A DNA stretch of 6,671 nt from the NCBI GenBank assembly GCA_021200345.1, contig JAJQGR010000117.1:1-6671 (forward strand), read 5' to 3'. The position numbers and the translations under genes are program-made. The notes under the pieces are model-generated. The model was not told the DNA's origin. It did not search any database and saw only the letters and a list, made by a program, of their open reading frames with translations. The DNA is from Lachnospiraceae bacterium. Its GTDB lineage: Bacteria; Bacillota; Clostridia; Lachnospirales; Lachnospiraceae. Positions 1 through 5,808 of the stretch are shown piece by piece. Position 1 is the stretch's first letter; each line of letters begins with the position of its first letter.

Positions 1-1
1 G

Positions 2-172
2 ACGCTGTCTGATCTGGAACGGGGCGTCGCTTCCAATCAGGAGCATGAGGGAATTCTGAACGCAATCAGAAACAATGACAGGGATCTGGCTCAGGAGCTG
101 GCTCACGCTCACATGATCAATGCCTATAATAACATTCTGGCGCGGGGGCTGGATCAGACCTACCCGGAGTAA
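2..172 (+). CDS. GntR-family regulator, FCD domain C-terminus (partial)
   Basis: Only the last 56 codons are in the window; the 5' part, including any DNA-binding winged helix, lies to the left. The visible peptide contains QEHEGILNAIRNND followed by HAHMINAY and ends in TYPE before a TAA stop. This matches the last helices of the FCD effector-binding domain of FadR-subfamily GntR regulators, where a His in the 'H..I..AI..ND...A' stretch and a later His in the last helix usually help hold a metal ion or carboxylate ligand. Such proteins commonly control sugar-acid, amino-acid or carboxylate metabolism, but the ligand cannot be told from this fragment. The gene converges on the ABC-F gene with 10 bases between the stop codons. 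The assignment rests on the motif alone. Confidence 0.72.
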   Translation, partial: TLSDLERGVASNQEHEGILNAIRNNDRDLAQELAHAHMINAYNNILARGLDQTYPE

Positions 173-182
173 AAGAGTGCGT

Positions 183-2078
183 TTAGTTCTCCGCCAGTTC
201 TTCCCATAGCGTATACTGGGCGTCCAGCTGCTCCTGCAGGGACGCCTGTTGTTTTGTCAGCTCTGTCAGTTTCAGGGAACTGCAGGCGTATTCCGGCAGA
301 GCCATTTTTTCGTCGATGGCCTGAATGGATGTTTCCAGCTCTTCGATTCTTTCCTCACATTTTTTCAGATCATTTTCTCTTTTGCGGGCCTTTGCCTGGG
401 CCTCCTTCTGAGATTTCCAGTCCAGCTTGTTTTGTGTTGGAACCTCCGTGGACGGAGCGCTTTCCTGGACGGGAACAATCCTTTTTTCAAGATAATAATC
501 GTAATCTCCGTCGTAGCAGTAAAAATGTTCTGCGCTAAGTTCCAGAATCCGGTTAGCGGTCCGGTTGATAAAATATCTGTCATGGGAGACATACAACAGG
601 GTGCCGGAATAATGGTTCAGGGCGTCCTCCAGAATTTCCTTGCTGGCGATGTCCAGATGATTGGTGGGCTCGTCCAGAATCAGAAAATTGGCGTTGGAAA
701 GCATCAGCTTTGCCAAAGAAAGCCGTCCCTTTTCCCCGCCGCTTAAGGAGCGGATCTGCTTAAACACGTCATCGCCCCTGAACAGGAACGCGGCCAGAAC
801 GTTGCGGATTCTGGTGTTGTCCATGGACGGGTATTGGTCTGAAATTTCCTCAAACAGGGTTTTCTCCGGGTGCAAAAGCTGCTGCTCCTGATCATAATAG
901 CCGATCTCCACATTGGTTCCCAGCCTGAAAAAGCCGGTGTCAGCGCTCTCCATGCCGTTTAATATTTTCAACAGGGTGGTCTTGCCGGTGCCGTTATCCC
1001 CGATGATGGCCACATGCTCACCCCGGCGCAGGTCAAAATTCAGATCAGAAAACAGGTGCAGCGGGCCGAAAGATTTGCTCAGGTTTTCAATGTGCAGCAC
1101 ATCCCTCCCGCTTAAGATGGCGGGGGTTAAAGAAAGCTTCATATCGGTATCCACGTCCGTGGGCTTATCCAGCACCTCCATCCGGTTTAACAGCTTTTCC
1201 CGGCTCTCCGCCCGCTTAATGGATTTCTCCCGGTTAAAAGAGCGCAGCTTTTCAATGACCTCCCGCTGATGTGTGATTTCCCGCTGCTGATTTTCATAAG
1301 CGTTTTGGGCGGCAATCCTCAGCTGTTCCTTTTTGATCACATAATCGGAATAATTTCCCTGAAATACGGTGGATTTGGTCTGATCCAGCTCCACCACTTT
1401 TGTGACGATGCGGTCCAGGAAATACCGGTCGTGGGAGACCACCAGCACGGCGCCTTTGTAATTCAGAAGATAGGTTTCCAGCCAGGCGATGGAATTTAAG
1501 TCCAGATGGTTGGTGGGCTCATCGAGAATGATCAGATCGGGCTTTAAAAGCAGAAGCCGTCCCAGCGCCGCCCGTGTCTTCTGACCGCCGGAGAGCGTGC
1601 TCACGGGCTTTGTGAATTCCTCTTCAGAAAAGCCCAGGCCCTTCAGTACACCGGTGATCTCGCTTTGATACTGGTAACCACCCTCAATTTCGTATTGATG
1701 GGTCAGGCGGCTGTAGGTTTCCATCAGTTCCGTCAGGGCGCTGCCTGTTGTATGCTTCATCTGCGCTTCGCTGGTCCGGATTTTCCTCTCCAGGGTGATC
1801 AGGGGCTGTTTGACGCTCAGCAGCTCGTCGTAAACAGTCAGATCGGTGTTCAGAGTGTCGTTCTGCGCCAGATATCCGAAGGAGGTGTCTTTTCCAAAGG
1901 TGACCAGTCCCTCGTCCGCGGACAGCTGCCCCACAATGATTCGCAAAAGAGTGGTTTTGCCCGCGCCGTTGATGCCTACGATGGCGGCTTTTTCATTATT
2001 TTCGATATGAAAGGAGACACCGGACAAAACCGGAACCTCGAGAAAGCTTTTCTGTATATTCTGACAGTTGAGAATCAT
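183..2078 (-). CDS. ABC-F family ATPase, YdiF-like (ribosome-associated)
   Basis: A 631-residue protein with two ABC ATPase domains in one chain and no membrane segments, as expected for the soluble ABC-F class that binds the ribosomal E site and acts on translation. Domain 1 has Walker A GINGAGKT (residues 35-42), signature LSGGQ (162-166), Walker B with catalytic Glu in LDEPTNHLD (Glu187) and H-loop SHD (215-217). A charged helical linker (about 245-305, rich in Lys, Arg and Glu) matches the P-site tRNA interaction motif. Domain 2 has GDNGTGKT (360-367), LSGGE (445-449), LDEPTNHLD (Glu470) and SHD (498-500). The last 70 or so residues are Lys/Glu-rich and likely a coiled coil. Length and adjacency to rex fit Bacillus YdiF. 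The start is supported by AGGAA 7 bases upstream. A resistance-type ABC-F is possible but less likely, because the rex neighbourhood is a housekeeping one. Confidence 0.93.
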   Translation of the reverse strand: MILNCQNIQKSFLEVPVLSGVSFHIENNEKAAIVGINGAGKTTLLRIIVGQLSADEGLVTFGKDTSFGYLAQNDTLNTDLTVYDELLSVKQPLITLERKIRTSEAQMKHTTGSALTELMETYSRLTHQYEIEGGYQYQSEITGVLKGLGFSEEEFTKPVSTLSGGQKTRAALGRLLLLKPDLIILDEPTNHLDLNSIAWLETYLLNYKGAVLVVSHDRYFLDRIVTKVVELDQTKSTVFQGNYSDYVIKKEQLRIAAQNAYENQQREITHQREVIEKLRSFNREKSIKRAESREKLLNRMEVLDKPTDVDTDMKLSLTPAILSGRDVLHIENLSKSFGPLHLFSDLNFDLRRGEHVAIIGDNGTGKTTLLKILNGMESADTGFFRLGTNVEIGYYDQEQQLLHPEKTLFEEISDQYPSMDNTRIRNVLAAFLFRGDDVFKQIRSLSGGEKGRLSLAKLMLSNANFLILDEPTNHLDIASKEILEDALNHYSGTLLYVSHDRYFINRTANRILELSAEHFYCYDGDYDYYLEKRIVPVQESAPSTEVPTQNKLDWKSQKEAQAKARKRENDLKKCEERIEELETSIQAIDEKMALPEYACSSLKLTELTKQQASLQEQLDAQYTLWEELAEN

Positions 2079-2109
2079 ATGCGGATTCCTTTATATTATT
2101 ATTTTGTAA

Positions 2110-2137
2110 TTGCCGGCAGTGATGCATCTGCCGGTAA
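2110..2137. repeat. GC-rich inverted repeat in the ABC-F leader
   Basis: The arms TTGCCGGCAG (2110-2119) and CTGCCGGTAA (2128-2137) enclose an 8-base spacer holding the palindrome ATGCAT. Nine of ten positions pair by Watson-Crick rules. In the leftward ABC-F transcript the core is a 7-bp CCGGCAG/CTGCCGG stem near the 5' end, with an A-C mismatch outside it. No run of T follows on either strand, so it is not a standard terminator. It could be a 5' stabilising hairpin, a translation control element or a protein binding site. Confidence 0.6.
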
Positions 2138-2159
2138 GGACCAAAACGGAAACGTTCTT

Positions 2160-2189
2160 ATTTTACTAAAGGGAAAGGACTTCTGTCAA
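2160..2189 (-). promoter_or_regulatory. Sigma-A type promoter for the ABC-F gene
   Basis: On the minus strand there is a perfect -35 box TTGACA (plus-strand 2184-2189), an 18-base spacer and a -10 box TAAAAT (2160-2165). Transcription would start near 2153, giving a leader of about 75 bases before the ABC-F start codon. That leader contains the inverted repeat at 2110-2137. The call is by consensus match only. Confidence 0.6.
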
Positions 2190-2240
2190 TGTTTTGTTCA
2201 GAGCTTACCGCTCAGATTGTGAAAAAGATATCATTGCTTC

Positions 2241-2269
2241 TTGCAAAGAACCCGGAAACGAGGTATAAT
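2241..2269 (+). promoter_or_regulatory. Sigma-A type promoter for rex
   Basis: A consensus -10 box TATAAT (2264-2269) lies 17 bases downstream of TTGCAA (2241-2246), a 4-of-6 match to the -35 consensus. The start point would be near 2276, leaving about 27 bases before the rex ATG, which fits a normal leader containing the GGGAGG ribosome binding site. It is back to back with the ABC-F promoter, with the two -35 boxes about 50 bases apart. Confidence 0.7.
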
Positions 2270-2302
2270 AAAAAAAGTTTTTTTGACGTGGGAGGTCATA
2301 TA

Positions 2303-2938
2303 ATGGAAAAGGAAATATCGCAGGCGGTAATCGGAAGGTTGCCAAGATATTTTCGATATTTGGGAGAACTGAAGGATAACGGAGTGCAGAGAATTTCTTC
2401 TCAGGAGCTGAGCAGCCTGATGAAAGTGACAGCGTCCCAGATCAGACAGGATCTGAATAATTTCGGCGGTTTCGGGCAGCAGGGGTACGGCTATAATGTG
2501 GAATACCTGTATCAGGAGATCGGCAATATTCTGGGACTGAATGTGGAGCATCATCTGATTATTATCGGTGCGGGAAATCTGGGGCAGGCTCTGGCAAATT
2601 ATCTGAATTTTGAGAAGAGAGGCTTTTTGTTTGAGGGAATATTTGACTGTAATCCGGCTCTGTATGGCAAAAAGGTCCGATCCCTGACGGTGCAGCCCAT
2701 GGAGGCTGTGGAGGGCTTTATCCTGGAAAATCAGGTGGACATCGCTGTACTGACCATTCCTAAGGACAGTGCGGTGGAGGTAGCTGATATGCTGGTGAAA
2801 AACGGCATCAAGGCAATCTGGAATTTTGCGCACGTGGATCTGAATGTACCGAAAGGAATCCAGGTGGAGAATGTGCACCTTTCCGACAGCCTGATGAAGC
2901 TGTCATATAATCTGGCAAAATACAGCGAAAGTAAGTGA
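2303..2938 (+). CDS. rex: Redox-sensing transcriptional repressor Rex
   Basis: A 211-residue cytoplasmic repressor that binds DNA when NADH is low and lets go when NADH rises, typically controlling fermentation, alcohol dehydrogenase and NADH-oxidising genes. Residues 1-80 form the winged helix, with family-typical RLPRYFRYL (12-20) and the recognition-helix segment TASQIRQDLNNFGGFGQQGYGY (residues 43-64). The Rossmann NAD(H)-binding core begins at IIIGAGNLG (86-94, GxGNLG fingerprint), followed by AVLTIPK and IWNFAHVDL, as in the family. The C-terminal helix LSYNLAKY is the domain-swapped dimer helix. The ATG at 2303 is chosen because GGGAGG (2290-2295) lies 7 bases upstream and the length matches Rex. 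The reading frame stays open back to 2189, but that stretch covers the promoter. Rex often represses its own gene; possible degenerate operators are discussed in the findings. Confidence 0.96.
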   Translation: MEKEISQAVIGRLPRYFRYLGELKDNGVQRISSQELSSLMKVTASQIRQDLNNFGGFGQQGYGYNVEYLYQEIGNILGLNVEHHLIIIGAGNLGQALANYLNFEKRGFLFEGIFDCNPALYGKKVRSLTVQPMEAVEGFILENQVDIAVLTIPKDSAVEVADMLVKNGIKAIWNFAHVDLNVPKGIQVENVHLSDSLMKLSYNLAKYSESK

Positions 2939-2943
2939 AAACT

Positions 2944-2968
2944 CATGCGCCGCAAAAAGCGGCGCATG
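2944..2968 (+). terminator. Hairpin after rex, probable weak intrinsic terminator
   Basis: The arms CATGCGCCGC and GCGGCGCATG pair perfectly over 10 bp around an AAAAA loop, starting 5 bases after the rex stop. The downstream tract is TTCTTGG, so the U-run is short and broken. No convincing promoter lies between this hairpin and alr, so partial read-through into alr is the simplest reading. It could also protect the rex mRNA 3' end. Confidence 0.6.
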
Positions 2969-2990
2969 TTCTTGGATTGTGGGAAAATCA

Positions 2991-4226
2991 ATGGAAGAAT
3001 GTCTGAGACAATTTGACAGGGGCTATGTTAAAATTGACCTGGATGCTCTGGAGCACAATATAGACGTCATGTATGACCGCGTCGGGCGCAAAAGCCGTCT
3101 TCTTCTGGTGATAAAGACCGACGGCTACGGCCACGGCGCGGTTCCCATTGCACAGCTGTCCCAGAAAAAGGAGAGCGTGGGGGGCTTCGCGGTGGCAACC
3201 TTTGAGGAAGCAAAGCATCTGCGGGAGTGCGGGATTACGAAGCCAATCCTGATTTTGGGTTATACCTTTCCCTACTGTTATGAAGAGCTGATTGGACTGG
3301 AAATCCGGCCGGCGGTGTTTCGGAAAGATACCTTAAGGGAGCTGTCAGAGGCCGCGTCCCGGGTGGGAAAGACTGTGAAGGTTCATATTAAGGTGGATAC
3401 CGGCATGAGCAGAATTGGTATTTATCCGGATCAGGAGGGTCTTTCTTTCATCAAAATGGCTTCTGAGCTGCCGGGAATAGAGATTGAGGGAATCTTTACC
3501 CATTTTGCCAGAGCGGATGAGAAGGATAAGGAAAGCGCCATTGCTCAATATGCAAGCTTTCGTGAGTTCACCAGGGCCGCGGAGCGCTTGCTGGGGCATC
3601 CCATTCCCATCAGACACTGCGCCAACAGCGCGGCCATTATTGAAAAGGATCTGACCATGACGCATCTGGACTGGGTCAGGGCGGGCATCACGCTGTACGG
3701 ACTCTGGCCATCCTCTCAGGTGGATCATACGTCGGTGGATTTAGAGCCGGTGCTGTCCCTGCACAGCCGGGTGGCCTATGTGAAAGACGGTCGGATTGGA
3801 AGCGGCGTCAGCTACGGCGGCACCTGGCAGGTGAAAGAGCCTGTGCGAATTGCGACCATACCGCTGGGATATGGGGATGGATATCCCAGAAGCCTTTCCA
3901 ACTGCGGATATGTGCTGATCAGAGGGCAGAGAGCGCCCATTCTTGGACGGGTATGCATGGATCAGTTTATGGTAGATGTAACGCGCATTCCCGGAGTTTC
4001 CTGCTCTGATCCGGTGACGCTCATCGGGACTGACGGAAAGGAGCATATTTCCATGGAGACGCTTGGAGAGCTCTCCCACCGTTTTAACTATGAGTTTGCC
4101 TGTGATCTGGGCAAGCGTCTGCCCAGGGTGTTTTATTACCGGCAGAAACCGGCGGCGTACTGGGAACAGTTTCGTCCCGGGATTCATTCACTGGAATCTT
4201 TTTTTCAAAATGGAACAGGAGTGTGA
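2991..4226 (+). CDS. alr: Alanine racemase
   Basis: A 411-residue PLP enzyme that interconverts L- and D-alanine, supplying D-Ala for peptidoglycan in the cytoplasm. The N-terminal barrel starts with YVKIDLDALEHN (12-23); the PLP-binding lysine is Lys42 in VIKTDGYGHG (40-49). The second catalytic residue is Tyr275 in GVSYGGTW, on the C-terminal beta domain; IPLGYGDGYPR and GRVCMDQFMVDV (CMD at 322-324) are also family signatures. The PLP loop reads KTDGYGHG where many homologues have KADAYGHG. ATG 2991 is preferred over an in-frame GTG at 2979: GGGA lies 6 bases upstream of the ATG, while the GTG has no visible ribosome binding site. The tail after the family core (from about YWEQF) is a short extra stretch. 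It lies 52 bases after rex and 55 before mazF; alr next to an EndoA-type gene is a known Firmicutes arrangement. Confidence 0.95.
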   Translation: MEECLRQFDRGYVKIDLDALEHNIDVMYDRVGRKSRLLLVIKTDGYGHGAVPIAQLSQKKESVGGFAVATFEEAKHLRECGITKPILILGYTFPYCYEELIGLEIRPAVFRKDTLRELSEAASRVGKTVKVHIKVDTGMSRIGIYPDQEGLSFIKMASELPGIEIEGIFTHFARADEKDKESAIAQYASFREFTRAAERLLGHPIPIRHCANSAAIIEKDLTMTHLDWVRAGITLYGLWPSSQVDHTSVDLEPVLSLHSRVAYVKDGRIGSGVSYGGTWQVKEPVRIATIPLGYGDGYPRSLSNCGYVLIRGQRAPILGRVCMDQFMVDVTRIPGVSCSDPVTLIGTDGKEHISMETLGELSHRFNYEFACDLGKRLPRVFYYRQKPAAYWEQFRPGIHSLESFFQNGTGV

Positions 4227-4238
4227 ATACCTTTTGAC

Positions 4239-4279
4239 AAAACCAGCCATACTATAAACCAGACAGAAAGGATGGTTTT
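4239..4279 (+). repeat. Inverted repeat over the mazF ribosome binding site
   Basis: The arms AAAACCAGCC (4239-4248) and GGATGGTTTT (4270-4279) pair at nine of ten positions, with one G-A mismatch and a 21-base loop. The right arm takes in the GGA of the AAAGGA ribosome binding site and ends 2 bases before the mazF ATG. The stem is AT-rich with a long loop, so it would be weak. It may be a translational control element, an operator or chance. Confidence 0.4.
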
Positions 4280-4281
4280 GT

Positions 4282-4677
4282 ATGAAAAGGGGAGACATTT
4301 ATTACGCTGATTTAAGACCTGTGGTGGGAAGCGAACAGGGCGGTGTCCGCCCGGTGCTGATTGTACAGAATGATGTGGGCAACCGGCATTCTCCAACGGT
4401 GATCTGCGCGGCGATCACCAGCAAGCTGGATAAAAACAGGCTGCCCACACATATCCATATTTCAGCCAGTACCTATCACATGGAAAAGGATTCAGTGATT
4501 CTTCTGGAGCAGCTTCGCACCATAGATAAGACGCGCCTGAAAGATAAGGTCTGCCATCTGGATGAGACAATCATGGGACAGGTGGACAGTGCGCTGAGCA
4601 TTTCTCTTTCTCTGCCCCAGCAGTCCAGAGCCGTGGCAGGAGGAGCGTTTACGGGCTTGTCCGGTGTTCACGGTTGA
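4282..4677 (+). CDS. mazF: MazF/EndoA-type mRNA endoribonuclease (toxin)
   Basis: A 131-residue PemK/MazF-fold protein, close in sequence style to Bacillus EndoA (NdoA), which cuts single-stranded mRNA at UACAU. The N-terminus MKRGDIYYADLRPVVGSEQ and GGVRPVLIVQND match the family closely, and the two catalytic residues are present: Arg23 in GGVRPV and Thr46 in CAAITS. DSVILLEQLRTIDKTRL in the second half is also typical. The product is about 15 residues longer than EndoA: after SISLSL there is a Gly/Ala-rich tail ending GLSGVHG that matches no part of the family known to me. AAAGGA (4267-4272) lies 9 bases before the ATG. In Bacillus, alr is followed by a ribbon-helix-helix antitoxin gene and then ndoA; here the 55 bases after alr are too short for an antitoxin gene. 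It may be an orphan toxin or have its antitoxin elsewhere. Confidence 0.93.
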   Translation: MKRGDIYYADLRPVVGSEQGGVRPVLIVQNDVGNRHSPTVICAAITSKLDKNRLPTHIHISASTYHMEKDSVILLEQLRTIDKTRLKDKVCHLDETIMGQVDSALSISLSLPQQSRAVAGGAFTGLSGVHG

Positions 4678-4702
4678 CGAAAAAGGTTTCTTTTGCTATA
4701 GT
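4674..4702 (+). promoter_or_regulatory. Extended -10 promoter overlapping the mazF stop
   Basis: TTGACG (4674-4679), a 17-base spacer and TATAGT (4697-4702), preceded by TG at 4694-4695, make an extended -10 promoter with 5 of 6 matches in each box. The -35 box contains the mazF TGA stop codon. Transcription would start near 4709, giving about 40 bases of leader before the CBS-protein ATG at 4749. This probably serves the CBS-protein gene and yebC. Confidence 0.72.
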
Positions 4703-4748
4703 AATTTCGTCAGATGTAAAAATATCAATTGTTGTAAAGGAGTTTTTT

Positions 4749-5804
4749 ATGACGGACGATGGGGATGGACCTTGTTGGGGCCTGATCTTAAGTTTCACGA
4801 AATCCGGGATTTTGAATATGGAAGTATTCGGAATCCCGCTGTTACATATTCTTGTGCCGGTGATTGTCATGATACTTTTACTGGCGCTCTTTACTGCTCT
4901 GGGGGTTTTTTTGCCGGGGAAATTGGTTGAGCTTGTGAAGAAAATGGCAGAGAGGGTTCTGCACGGCGGGGAGGCTCTCCCGGCGGAGGATGACACAGAG
5001 AAGGAAATCATTGAGTTGGTCAATGAGGGCCATGAGCAGGGCGTGATTGAGGACAGTGAGGTCGAGATGATCAGTAATATCTTCGCTTACTCAGATAAGG
5101 AAGCTCAGGATATCATGACCCACCGCTCCAACATGGAAGCCTTTGATGAGGAGACGCCCTTTTTGGAGGCGGTCAGCCGGCTGCTTTTGGGACAGAACTC
5201 CAGATATCCGGTTTATCAGGAGAATCTGGATCATATTACCGGTATTTTGTATCTGAAAGATGCCATGCGCTATCAGAATATTCACCCTGAGGAGACCCGC
5301 CCGATCCGGGAGATCGAGGGGCTTTTGCGCAAGACACAGTTTACTCTGATGACCACGAACATCGATGACCTTTTTAAGACGCTGCAGTCAGCCAAGGTGC
5401 AGATGGCTATTGTCATAGATGAGTATGGACAGACGGCGGGACTGGTTACCATGGAGGATATTCTGGAAGAAATCGTGGGCAATATCCAGGATGAGTATGA
5501 TGATGAACAGGAGTTTATCGATTCCAAAAGCGAGGACGCCTGGGTAATGGAAGGGCTGACGCCCTTAGAGGACATTGAGGACAAGCTGGGGATCACCTTT
5601 GATGAGACTGAGTTCGATACACTGAACGGTTTCCTGATCCGTCAGCTGGACCATATTCCCCAGGAAGGGGAGGAATTTGAATACGAGTACAGAGGATACC
5701 TTTTCAGGGTCCTTTCCGTGGAAAATATGCGGATCCAGAGTGTGCTCGTGACGAGGAAGGCCGGGGAGCCTTTAAAGAAAACAGAACGCAGGGAGGAAGA
5801 ATAG
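4749..5804 (+). CDS. CBS-pair/CorC-HlyC family membrane protein, short form
   Basis: A 351-residue relative of the CorC/HlyC ('hemolysin') proteins linked to Mg2+ or Co2+ efflux. One strong membrane segment (about 31-55, LLHILVPVIVMILLLALFTALGVFLP) sits near the N-terminus. The connector EIIELVNEGHEQGVIEDSE (86-104) and 'IFAYSDKEAQDIMTHR' lead into a CBS pair: CBS1 about 125-175 with SRYPVY and GILYLKD, CBS2 about 195-245 with IVIDEYGQTAGLVTMEDILEE. The CorC_HlyC C-terminal domain follows (about 262-340). Usual family members carry a 3-4 helix CNNM/DUF21 domain before the CBS pair; here only one helix is left, so transport by this chain alone is doubtful and a regulatory role is possible. The ATG at 4749 has AAAGGAG 6 bases upstream; an in-frame TTG at 4674 and ATG at 4818 lack such a site. 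yebC follows after 4 bases. Confidence 0.88.
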   Translation: MTDDGDGPCWGLILSFTKSGILNMEVFGIPLLHILVPVIVMILLLALFTALGVFLPGKLVELVKKMAERVLHGGEALPAEDDTEKEIIELVNEGHEQGVIEDSEVEMISNIFAYSDKEAQDIMTHRSNMEAFDEETPFLEAVSRLLLGQNSRYPVYQENLDHITGILYLKDAMRYQNIHPEETRPIREIEGLLRKTQFTLMTTNIDDLFKTLQSAKVQMAIVIDEYGQTAGLVTMEDILEEIVGNIQDEYDDEQEFIDSKSEDAWVMEGLTPLEDIEDKLGITFDETEFDTLNGFLIRQLDHIPQEGEEFEYEYRGYLFRVLSVENMRIQSVLVTRKAGEPLKKTERREEE

Positions 5805-5808
5805 CAGT

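Noticed and set aside
2189..2302. Upstream extension of the Rex frame from the ATG at 2189
   Set aside because: It would translate through the -35/-10 boxes at 2241-2269, has no ribosome binding site, and adds 38 residues absent from Rex proteins.
2231..2878. 215-codon minus-strand open frame opposite rex
   Set aside because: No family resemblance and no ribosome binding site; Rex on the other strand is certain.
3013..3034. TTGACA and TAAAAT inside the start of alr
   Set aside because: The spacer is only 10 bases, far too short for a sigma-A promoter.
4063..4257. 64-codon plus-strand frame overlapping the alr end, considered as a hidden antitoxin before mazF
   Set aside because: It lies almost wholly inside alr in another frame, is rich in Cys, Trp and Pro, and shows no ribbon-helix-helix or AbrB-like pattern.
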